Origin: CAZJDM01 sp964544765
GTDB lineage: Bacteria; Bdellovibrionota_B; Oligoflexia; CAYFLR01
Direction of reading: 5' to 3'
NCBI GenBank assembly: GCA_964544765.1
Contig: CAZJDM010000055.1
Coordinates: forward strand, 1 to 25,354
DNA length: 25,354 bases
In this document: piece after piece, positions 1 to 6,301 of the stretch
Layout of the letters: the number at the start of each line of letters is the position of its first letter
How positions within the stretch are numbered: position 1 is the stretch's first letter
Translations under genes and position numbers: made by a program
Notes under the pieces: generated by a model
Seen by the model: the letters and a program-made list of their open reading frames with translations, nothing else
Databases searched by the model: none
What the model was told of the DNA's origin: nothing

Positions 1-554
1 TATGATAAATTGAATGGAATGTTAGTAAAAAGAGATTTGTCTCTTAGTTTTAAATTTGGGGCTCTAAGAGGTTTTTTTGAAGAGGAAGATTTGGTTTTAA
101 TAGATTTTTCTTCATTGTTATGTGGAGTAATGTCGTTGGTCGAAATAGGGTTACTTTCTAAAGGTTTATATTCAGTAAAATCACCAAAAAGCTGTTGAAT
201 CTCTGAATTTACCGAAAAATCATCAAATTTACTACTTTGATTAGTTGTTTTAGTGATAATGGGAGCTATTTCTTTCTTAAGACTGATGCTTTCGGTCGGT
301 AAATGTTCCTCTCCTTCGCAAGAAATACTGATATCCTTGATTTTTCCTAAAGAAGTCCTATATAATTCTTCCTGGATAATCGTTAAATATCTTTCTATTA
401 ACCAATCTTTGAAATATTGATTGGGAACAATTAAAAGAAGTCCATTGTTATTAATAATATTTGCTTTTATAGGTATGAACCAGGATCTAAAAGATTGCTC
501 TTCAATTCTGGCTTCTATTGCTGATAATGTTTGTTGCCAAATGTCTGTTTCCAT
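1..554 (-). CDS. dnaA: Chromosomal replication initiator DnaA, N-terminal part (runs off left edge)
   Basis: The minus strand is open from the ATG at 554 to the window edge, giving 184 residues without a stop. The first ~75 residues fit DnaA domain I: W6, an amphipathic helix, then EEQSFRSWFIPI, a hydrophobic strand and the hallmark VPNQYFKDWLIERYL, followed by IIQEEL. Domain I binds DnaB and other DnaA molecules at oriC. Residues ~76-184 are polar, rich in S, T, K and N, and look like the variable domain II linker, long for the family. The AAA+ domain would lie beyond the edge. The last visible residues do not resemble the usual start of domain III (a 'YTFENFVVG'-like motif), so either the linker continues or the protein is atypical. 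The gene is divergent from the ATP synthase cluster, a common near-origin neighbourhood. I saw no consensus DnaA boxes (TTATNCACA) in the 555-704 gap. Confidence 0.78.
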   Translation of the reverse strand, partial: METDIWQQTLSAIEARIEEQSFRSWFIPIKANIINNNGLLLIVPNQYFKDWLIERYLTIIQEELYRTSLGKIKDISISCEGEEHLPTESISLKKEIAPIITKTTNQSSKFDDFSVNSEIQQLFGDFTEYKPLESNPISTNDITPHNNEEKSIKTKSSSSKKPLRAPNLKLRDKSLFTNIPFNLS

Positions 555-639
555 AAAAGAACCTAAATGGCTTAAATGCTAGGAATATAAGAAACGCCAG
601 GAAAATATCAAAATAGTAATTTTCTTTCAAGGTCAATTT

Positions 640-668
640 TTTTCTTTTAAATAATAGCCATTTATAAT
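640..668 (+). promoter_or_regulatory. Putative sigma-70-type promoter of the atpZ-atpI-atpB-atpE cluster
   Basis: A perfect TATAAT lies at 663-668 in the divergent gap between dnaA and the ATP synthase genes, about 45 bases before the ATG at 714. The matching -35 position (640-645, TTTTCT, 17-base spacer) is weak. In DNA this AT-rich such a -10 can occur by chance, so this is a suggestion only. Confidence 0.35.
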
Positions 669-713
669 AGATAAATAGAAAAAATAACAATGCTTTGGTA
701 AAGTTTGGTAACT

Positions 714-950
714 ATGAAGCGCTTTCTTCGCTTATATGCATTATTAACAGGATTTGGTTTTGAGTTGATAATTATTCTATTGGCTTTCAATTACCTTGAA
801 GAATACTTTACACCACTACTTTACCCTTATCTTGGCCAAAAAACTTTAATTAAATTAGGTTTTCTCTTTTTGGCGACATTGATACTTATAATTAGTATCA
901 TACCAATCTTTAAAGAAGTGAAGGAGTTGAGAAAAATTGAAAAAAAATGA
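714..950 (+). CDS. atpZ: AtpZ/AtpI-like small membrane protein of the ATP synthase cluster
   Basis: This 78-residue protein has two hydrophobic segments (about residues 9-27 and 45-65) separated by a short acidic/aromatic loop and followed by a charged tail ending KEVKELRKIEKK. Small two-helix proteins of the AtpZ (F0F1-ATPase subunit) family commonly sit directly before atpI and atpB. They are thought to act with AtpI in Mg2+/Ca2+ handling or in c-ring assembly. The call rests mostly on size, topology and position. The ATG at 714 is chosen over an in-frame TTG at 705; neither has a clear Shine-Dalgarno. The end overlaps the next gene by 14 bases, so translation is probably coupled. Confidence 0.55.
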   Translation: MKRFLRLYALLTGFGFELIIILLAFNYLEEYFTPLLYPYLGQKTLIKLGFLFLATLILIISIIPIFKEVKELRKIEKK

Positions 951-1338
951 GATCTTTTTCGGGGTTTTAAAGAAGAACATACTAACTTATTTATTGATAT
1001 CGATTATCTGGTTAGCTTGTCTATTTCCAATTTATCCATTCTCTATTTCTTTGATGGCAGGTATTGGCTACGGAACCATAATTCTACTATTTTTTTATGG
1101 TATTAGTCATTTGATCTTTTATCAGTTGTCCAATGGTTCTATAAAACCAACAACGTTTATTTTCTGGGCTTTAGTTGTTATAGGTAAAATAGCTCTTTTA
1201 TTATTAATAATCTATTTTATCTGGTTGAAAGACAGAGAGAGAATTTTACTATTTCTAATTGGTGGGTTTAATGCCATATTGTCCATACTTGGAGCTTGGT
1301 ATTTGCAAAAAAAACAAAACTTACCACAATCTTCTTGA
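937..1338 (+). CDS. atpI: ATP synthase protein I (AtpI family)
   Basis: The 133-residue protein has four predicted membrane helices (about 17-35, 40-60, 73-95 and 102-121) and matches the ATP synthase I family in size, topology and place before atpB. AtpI assists assembly of the c-ring in the inner membrane and is not an enzyme subunit. The start is a TTG at 937, supported by AAGGAG at 921-926, ten bases upstream. It overlaps the preceding gene, as expected for a coupled operon. An 8-bp hairpin (1326-1348) covers its stop codon. Confidence 0.72.
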   Translation: MKKNEIFFGVLKKNILTYLLISIIWLACLFPIYPFSISLMAGIGYGTIILLFFYGISHLIFYQLSNGSIKPTTFIFWALVVIGKIALLLLIIYFIWLKDRERILLFLIGGFNAILSILGAWYLQKKQNLPQSS

Positions 1339-1348
1339 GAAAGATTGT
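1326..1348 (+). other. Perfect 8-bp hairpin spanning the atpI stop codon
   Basis: ACAATCTT (1326-1333) pairs exactly with AAGATTGT (1341-1348) across a 7-base loop that contains the atpI TGA. No T-run follows, so it is not a classical terminator. It could slow RNA decay or tune expression of atpB relative to atpI. Confidence 0.4.
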
Positions 1349-1408
1349 AAAATGACTTAAAATAAGTATCGTCCTGTAAGGTGTTGATTTTATTTATAAA
1401 GGTTAAGA

Positions 1409-2191
1409 ATGATACTAAAAAGTATGGTTTCATTCATAAGAAAGATTGCTGCTTGTTATATTGGGGCATGCTTATTTTTTAGTGAAATAGCTTTTGCCTC
1501 GATAGAGGGAGCTCATTCATGGATATCTAGTTTAGGTATATCTCATCAGTATCACCATTTAGCTGCATCGGTTATGATTTTTTTACTTATTTTACTTCTG
1601 GGTATTTATGTTCAATTTAACAAAAAGAGAATATTATCTACCGAGGTTGCCGATGAAAGAGTCAGTTTATTAAATCTATTAGAAGTCTTTACCGAATTTA
1701 TTTTAGAATTGATTGAGGCGATAGTTCCTAAAAATGCTCACCGGTATTTCCCTTTGATAGGAGCCTTGGTTTTATATATATTTCTTTCCAATATTTCATC
1801 TTTTATACCGGGATTTGTTTCTCCTTCTACTTCTATTTCTAATAATTTAGCTATGGGGGTTTGCACTTTTATTTTTTACAATTACTGTGGTTTTAGAGAA
1901 CACGGAATGTCTTATTTAAAACAATTTACCGGTCCAATGATTTTTTTGGCGCCTTTTATGTTTCTTTTAGAATTAATCAGTCATAGTTTAAGACCGATTA
2001 GTTTATCTCTACGTTTATTTGGTAATATAAATGGAGATCACACCGTATTATCAATTTTTTCAGGTTTAGTTCCTTTATTTGTTCCAATTATATTTATGGG
2101 ATTGGGGTTGTTAGTTTGTATAATCCAGACATATATATTTTCAGTTTTAAGTACGGTTTATATATCAATTGCAACCTCTCATGATCATTGA
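1409..2191 (+). CDS. atpB: F-type ATP synthase subunit a
   Basis: Subunit a forms the ion half-channels of the Fo motor in the inner membrane. The 260-residue protein has the family's length and its helices. The signature LSLRLFGN is at 199-206, with R202 matching the essential E. coli Arg210. A Gln (Q240) matches E. coli Gln252, within IIQTYIFSVLSTVYIS. At the position of E. coli Glu219 there is His (H211), and at the His245 position there is Gly, variations also found in other bacteria. Residues 1-30 are hydrophobic and signal-like. The start at 1409 has an AGG-type Shine-Dalgarno; an internal ATG at 1424 is less likely. It is followed 36 bases later by atpE. Confidence 0.93.
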   Translation: MILKSMVSFIRKIAACYIGACLFFSEIAFASIEGAHSWISSLGISHQYHHLAASVMIFLLILLLGIYVQFNKKRILSTEVADERVSLLNLLEVFTEFILELIEAIVPKNAHRYFPLIGALVLYIFLSNISSFIPGFVSPSTSISNNLAMGVCTFIFYNYCGFREHGMSYLKQFTGPMIFLAPFMFLLELISHSLRPISLSLRLFGNINGDHTVLSIFSGLVPLFVPIIFMGLGLLVCIIQTYIFSVLSTVYISIATSHDH

Positions 2192-2227
2192 TCTTAGGAG
2201 TTGTAATATATTTTTAGGAGGTTTTAG

Positions 2228-2548
2228 ATGAAAAGAATTTTTATTTTTCTCTCGATGATTTTTGGTAGTGCTTTTGTATGCTTTGGTAGTTTATTAGCAA
2301 GTGGTGGAGACGCTGTTTCTGCTTCAACTTGGCTGGTTCCAATAGGAGCTGGTATGGCTATTGGAATAGCTGCTTTGGGAGGTACCTTAAGTCAAGGTAT
2401 GACCATTACTAAAGCTATGGATGGTATTTCAAGAAATCCCGGATCATCTGACAGAATGTTTTTGATGTTTATATTGGGCTTAGCTTTTATAGAAGCGCAA
2501 ACTATTTTTGCTTTTGTAATTTCTTTTCTTATTTTAGGTAAAATGTAG
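2228..2548 (+). CDS. atpE: F-type ATP synthase subunit c, with signal peptide
   Basis: This is the rotor-ring subunit of Fo. The usual ~80-residue hairpin (residues ~30-106) is preceded by a signal peptide-like stretch (1-25, MKR followed by a hydrophobic core and ASGG), a form known from several deltaproteobacterial-type lineages. Helix 1 has the Gly-rich pattern, the polar loop is SRNPGS (68-73), and helix 2 has the ion-binding Glu at E89 (LAFIEAQTIFAF). The residue after E89 is Ala, not the Ser/Thr typical of Na+-binding rings, and Phe replaces the Na+-coordinating Tyr region, so proton coupling is inferred. The Shine-Dalgarno AGGAGG at 2216-2221 is strong. atpF, atpH, atpA, atpG, atpD and atpC do not follow, so the operon is split. 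Confidence 0.93.
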   Translation: MKRIFIFLSMIFGSAFVCFGSLLASGGDAVSASTWLVPIGAGMAIGIAALGGTLSQGMTITKAMDGISRNPGSSDRMFLMFILGLAFIEAQTIFAFVISFLILGKM

Positions 2549-2618
2549 GTACCTTGTCAATTCAGTGACATTAGCCCTAATTACGCTATTTACTCTAATG
2601 TTGTTTCAATAATTGTAA

Positions 2619-2670
2619 TACTAGTCATTATTAACTGGTTACTGGTAACTAATTGGCAGGTCACTAAGTA
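2619..2670. repeat. Imperfect palindromic repeat, short copy (element A)
   Basis: The ends TACTAGTCA and TCACTAAGTA are near-complementary with one bulge, and the middle holds GTTAC-TG-GTAAC. The order of motifs (CTAGTC, CTGGT, GGTAACTA, GCAG, ACTA-GTA) is shared with the longer element at 6150-6248. It lies in the gap after atpE, 16 bases before the next start codon. It is probably a small intergenic palindromic (REP/MITE-like) element. Confidence 0.45.
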
Positions 2671-2686
2671 AATGTAGAAGATCGAT

Positions 2687-4786
2687 ATGATTTATTGGAT
2701 GTTTTTAGATTTAATATGGCTAGTTTTGCTATTGGTACAAGCTTTAGGATTCAGTTTTACCATTAAAAAACTATTTGGTTTTCTTTTTAAAGATATTTCT
2801 TACAAAGAAATTCCCATCATGTTTAGTTTTGGTGTAGTCGTGATGGGAACAATCTCAGCTATCTTGGGGGTGTTTGAATGGCCTGCCTTATGGATAATTG
2901 CACCCATTTGCCTTGTTTTACAGTTATTTGGTATTTGGTTTATTATTAAAGAACGTCATGAAATTTACTCATTTATATTAAGAGGAAAGAGACATTGGCT
3001 TGCTTTTATTCTCTTGTTTTTTATTTCTGTGCAGTATTGGCATCATACTTTACGGGATGTACCAGGAATGACGAGTTATCATGATGGTATTGCTCATATG
3101 ACATTCTTTTCTCGAATTTTAGATTCAGGTAACCCTCTTCTTAGTTTAAATAAGTATTCTCTTTCGGAACTTTTTGGAGAAACTAATTATCTCTTCTATC
3201 AGACTGGGACTCATACGGTTGTTGGATTATTTCATGGTTTGTTCATCAAATTAAGATGGCTTTTTGCTGCACAAGCTATAAAGACCTGGTTAATTTTTTT
3301 TCTGGGATGCCTTGGACCCATGATCTATTGGGTATCCTTCATGATTTTCCCCGGTAGGCATTCGTTTTTATACTTTTTAATTGGTTTGGTTGGGGTTAGT
3401 AATTTTTTCTTTCCAGGATGGCAAGTCGATTATGGTGGTTTCTCTCTCATAGGGGCTCAGTTAATTATTTTACCTTTGCTTACGGGTATGGTTTTTGGTT
3501 ATCAAAAACTGCAATCAACTCGGTATGTTAATATATTATTGATCCCAACGCTTCCTTTTAGTTTTTTGCTTCACCCGTCAATATTTACAATCTTTGTAGT
3601 AATACAAATTAGTGTATTGCTTCATGCTTTGATTGTTTCAAGAAAAGATTTTGGTAAAATTAAGAATATTTTGTTTCGTTACGGATTTCTTTTTTTCATT
3701 GGAGCAATCTTATTATACGTTATTGTTATGGTTACCAAATCGAATAATATTGGGAGCAGTGTAAAGGGTTTATTGCCTTACTATACAGACTTTAAATTTT
3801 TTAAACCTTTTGAAAGATTTTATAGTTTGTTTCTGGGAATGAAAAAAGAAGTTATATATTCAGGGAAAAATATTTCAGGTTTGAATCTTACCACTCGTCA
3901 AGTTTTGTTGTACTTTGGATTAATATCTTTATTTGTATCAATCATTTTTCCTATTTTAAGAATAAAAAATTATCGTAAAGTGGATCCTCCTGTACATAAC
4001 GTAATTATTTCTTTCTTTTTATTAAGTTTTTTTATTTTAAGTTTGTATTATGTTCCATACCAACCAGTGTATCGATTGGGTTATCTTTTTTTACATAAAG
4101 TATCTCGTTATCTCCCGACAACTTTGTTTATTGTTATTTTATTAAGAACTTTAGGTGCTATTTTAATTTATGAAATTATAGTAAAGTTATCAGAATATTT
4201 TTCTAAAAGTAGAAATATTACTTATGTGTTACCCGTATCTTTTACATTCATTTTTATGTTCGTTTTTTTAGATATGAAAGCTTCAATGAGATCCCTTAGA
4301 GCTCATTTATATAGATATATAGAAGTTTATAAAACCCATACTAGAATAGAATCTCAAGGTATGGTAGATTATATTATTGATCATACAAAACCAGAAACTT
4401 TGGTTGTCTATGCTCCTTCTATTGGGGATAGTATTGAGGCCCGCAGTGGACGAAAGGGCCTATTTGCACATTTAGAATGTCCTGTTTTTCGGCATGAGAA
4501 ACAAAAAAAGCACTGTGATAATCGTAGCAACCTTTATGACCAAACAAGTGAAGAACTCGTTAGATATATTGAAAAACCAATTCAATCAGAAGAGTGCTTT
4601 GCTCATTTGAAACATATAAATCGACCAGTTGTTTTTATAACGAATGATCAACAATATAAAAAGGACCCTCAGTTTTTGGAAAAATTAAAGAATTTAAAAA
4701 CTAAAAAGTTATGCAAAAATGTTGTTCTTGAGTATCGTTATAAAAAGTATAGCTTGTGGCGATATAGGAAAAACATTCATTTGTGA
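2687..4786 (+). CDS. Large polytopic membrane protein, possible GT-C-type glycosyltransferase
   Basis: I do not recognise a specific family. The 699-residue protein has roughly 12-14 hydrophobic segments from residue 5 to about 535, then a soluble C-terminal domain of ~150 residues rich in K, H, E and C that ends in a basic tail. The first large loop holds PGMTSYHDGIAHMTFFSRIL (about residues 127-147), an Asp/His-bearing, likely extracytoplasmic loop after the first helices. This layout is typical of lipid-phosphate-sugar-dependent GT-C glycosyltransferases and of the unassigned large membrane proteins near them. The inferred role is transfer of a sugar to an envelope polymer. No sugar-polymer genes are adjacent. 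It is followed by a 336-base gap and a sigma-54 activator. The start ATG has only a weak Shine-Dalgarno. Confidence 0.6.
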   Translation: MIYWMFLDLIWLVLLLVQALGFSFTIKKLFGFLFKDISYKEIPIMFSFGVVVMGTISAILGVFEWPALWIIAPICLVLQLFGIWFIIKERHEIYSFILRGKRHWLAFILLFFISVQYWHHTLRDVPGMTSYHDGIAHMTFFSRILDSGNPLLSLNKYSLSELFGETNYLFYQTGTHTVVGLFHGLFIKLRWLFAAQAIKTWLIFFLGCLGPMIYWVSFMIFPGRHSFLYFLIGLVGVSNFFFPGWQVDYGGFSLIGAQLIILPLLTGMVFGYQKLQSTRYVNILLIPTLPFSFLLHPSIFTIFVVIQISVLLHALIVSRKDFGKIKNILFRYGFLFFIGAILLYVIVMVTKSNNIGSSVKGLLPYYTDFKFFKPFERFYSLFLGMKKEVIYSGKNISGLNLTTRQVLLYFGLISLFVSIIFPILRIKNYRKVDPPVHNVIISFFLLSFFILSLYYVPYQPVYRLGYLFLHKVSRYLPTTLFIVILLRTLGAILIYEIIVKLSEYFSKSRNITYVLPVSFTFIFMFVFLDMKASMRSLRAHLYRYIEVYKTHTRIESQGMVDYIIDHTKPETLVVYAPSIGDSIEARSGRKGLFAHLECPVFRHEKQKKHCDNRSNLYDQTSEELVRYIEKPIQSEECFAHLKHINRPVVFITNDQQYKKDPQFLEKLKNLKTKKLCKNVVLEYRYKKYSLWRYRKNIHL

Positions 4787-5122
4787 TAATCTAGTCCAAA
4801 AGAAACTTAGTTCTCAATATTTTTCTAAATAGCTTTTCTTTTTAAGCGTTTTCTTTTCATGGTTAAGTCCTACAATTTTTGCATGAGTGTGTCAAAAAAG
4901 GCAATAATGTGACTATTATGACTCATTCTGAGACATTTATATCCCATTAAGGAGTTAAGGGTTAGCAATAAATATATTCATATTTTTTAGCAATCCAATA
5001 TGATGTATTAAGTATAGTGTTTACAGTATGTTAAGGTTAAAGCCTCAATCTTTACTGCAATGGCACGGATTTTGATAGTACTTTCTCCAACTTTCACAAA
5101 ATTTGTTTAAAAGGAGAAACCA
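4787..5122. other. Long intergenic region with sigma-54 promoter
   Basis: This is 336 bases without a credible gene; the longest ATG-started reading frames I found are under 20 codons and lack ribosome sites. It holds the sigma-54-type promoter at 5061-5076 and a Shine-Dalgarno AAGGAG at 5111-5116. About 150 bases upstream of that promoter there is a weak dyad (AATGTGAC...GACTCATT, 4906-4927) at a distance typical of an enhancer for a sigma-54 activator, though the match is poor. AAAAGAAAC near 4798 and GTTTTCTTTTC near 4848 could pair loosely after the upstream gene. Confidence 0.5.
5061..5076 (+). promoter_or_regulatory. Putative sigma-54 (RpoN) promoter
   Basis: TGGCAC-GGATT-TTGAT matches the -24/-12 consensus TGGCAC-N5-TTGC(A/T) with exact spacing and one mismatch, A for the conserved C of the -12 element. 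Transcription would start near 5088, about 35 bases before the ATG of the sigma-54 activator at 5123, which suggests the activator controls its own expression. Confidence 0.6.
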
Positions 5123-6100
5123 ATGTACAAATCTTTCGAAAAATTAGGCTTTATTGGCCAAAGTCCTGCTATGTTGAAACTATATAAATCTATTAAGTCA
5201 GCTGCAAAATCAAATTGCCCAGTTTTAATTATTGGAGAAACAGGGACAGGAAAAGAATTGGTTGCAAATGCGCTCTATGAATTAAGCGATAGAAATGACA
5301 AACCCTTTAATATGGTTAATTGTGGTGCTTTTGTAGACTCTTTAAAAGAGAGTGAACTTTTTGGTTATGAAAAAGGTGTTTTCACTGGAGCGTTTGAAAT
5401 GAAAAAAGGCATCTTTGAAAATACAGATAGAGGCACTCTATTTTTAGACGAAATTGGAGAAATGCCCATAAGTCATCAACCATTGTTACTTCGTTCTATA
5501 GAAACAGGCAATATTACTAGAATAGGTTCATGTAAACCTATTCTAGTAGATGTTCGTATTATTGCCGCAACTAATAGACAACTAAGGGAAGAAACTCTTT
5601 CTTCAGGCAAATTCCGAGAAGATTTATATTATCGTTTATCTATGATAGAAATTAAAATACCCCCACTAAGAGAAAGAAAAGAAGATATTAGTCTTTTAAC
5701 CGATCATTATTATAATTTATTCATCGAAAAACATAATATTATAAATCCACCTTTATTAACTATGCGAATAATGAATTTTTTGTATAACTATCCTTTTTTA
5801 GGAAATATTAGAGAGTTAAAAAACATTATTCTACAATATCTATTGCAACACATACATCCAATGGAACATAACTGCATTTCAAAATATCCCATTTCAGATC
5901 CCGAAAGAAAACATTTGTCATCAGAATCGAAAATTAAAACTTTCGATCAGCATAAAATTGAAATCATCAATAGATATCTAAACAAAAATAATTGGAACAA
6001 ACAAAGAACAGCCAAAGAACTAGGTATAGCCAAATCCACCCTTTTTAAACTTATAAAAAAATATAATTTACAGGGAAGCTCATCAGTGAGATGTCAATAA
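5123..6100 (+). CDS. Stand-alone sigma-54-dependent transcriptional activator (AAA+ and Fis-type HTH)
   Basis: This bacterial enhancer-binding protein hydrolyses ATP to open RpoN-RNA polymerase promoters. The AAA+ domain starts almost at residue 1: Walker A GETGTGKE (38-45), an ESELFGYEKG segment, loop 1 GVFTGA (85-90), Walker B LFLDEIG (106-112), sensor I AATNR (148-152), FREDLYYRL (164-172) and sensor II region GNIRELKN (227-234). A Fis-type helix-turn-helix lies at about 278-315. There is no receiver, GAF or PAS domain, so the 325-residue layout resembles PspF, whose activity is set by a partner protein. The canonical GAFTGA is GVFTGA here. AAGGAG at 5111-5116 supports the start. A sigma-54-type promoter lies just upstream, and the gene contains a perfect inverted repeat. 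Its target genes are unknown. Confidence 0.9.
   Translation: MYKSFEKLGFIGQSPAMLKLYKSIKSAAKSNCPVLIIGETGTGKELVANALYELSDRNDKPFNMVNCGAFVDSLKESELFGYEKGVFTGAFEMKKGIFENTDRGTLFLDEIGEMPISHQPLLLRSIETGNITRIGSCKPILVDVRIIAATNRQLREETLSSGKFREDLYYRLSMIEIKIPPLRERKEDISLLTDHYYNLFIEKHNIINPPLLTMRIMNFLYNYPFLGNIRELKNIILQYLLQHIHPMEHNCISKYPISDPERKHLSSESKIKTFDQHKIEIINRYLNKNNWNKQRTAKELGIAKSTLFKLIKKYNLQGSSSVRCQ
5516..5547 (+). repeat. Perfect 13-bp inverted repeat within the sigma-54 activator gene
   Basis: ACTAGAATAGGTT (5516-5528) and AACCTATTCTAGT (5535-5547) are exact reverse complements around the 6-base loop CATGTA. The segment encodes residues ~132-142 (TRIGSCKPILV), an ordinary stretch of the AAA+ domain. The mRNA would form a stable stem; the DNA could be a protein-binding palindrome. 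Confidence 0.8.
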
Positions 6101-6149
6101 AGACCGATAAATTTCATTTCTTGTTTATTTTTTGACTCAACGTTAACGC

Positions 6150-6248
6150 TGCTAGTCGCTAGTTGCTTGTCTCTGGTCTAATTTATGATGTATAAAACTA
6201 TTACTTTACCATCGATATATACCGGTAACTAGCAGCTAGTGACTAGTA
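6150..6248. repeat. Long imperfect inverted repeat (element B) between convergent genes
   Basis: Arms 6150-6177 and 6221-6248 pair over 28 positions with three mismatches (at 6168, 6171 and 6172) and a few G-T pairs, around a 43-base loop. It lies between the tail-to-tail ends of the sigma-54 activator and pdxA, so it could act as a two-way terminator-like hairpin. Its motif order is shared with the shorter element at 2619-2670, which suggests a dispersed repeat family. More CTAG/GCAG-rich sequence continues to about 6300. Confidence 0.65.
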
Positions 6249-6301
6249 TCTCAATCACTAAAACACCACTAGTATAAATTGGGCAGTTAGAGTTGCTAGC
6301 A

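Noticed and set aside
10..198. 62-codon open frame on the plus strand
   Set aside because: It lies opposite the dnaA linker coding region and has no ribosome site.
502..690. 62-codon minus-strand frame in the dnaA-atpZ gap
   Set aside because: It overlaps the dnaA start in another frame; low-complexity AT-rich translation with no ribosome site.
555..704. Origin of replication next to dnaA
   Set aside because: No DnaA boxes or obvious unwinding repeats were found in this gap.
2568..2601. ACATTAG...CTAATGT possible terminator after atpE
   Set aside because: Only 7 A/T-rich base pairs with a 20-base loop and no U-run; chance is likely.
4859..5110. Short reading frames in the long gap before the sigma-54 activator
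   Set aside because: All are under 20 codons without ribosome sites; the region is better explained as regulatory.
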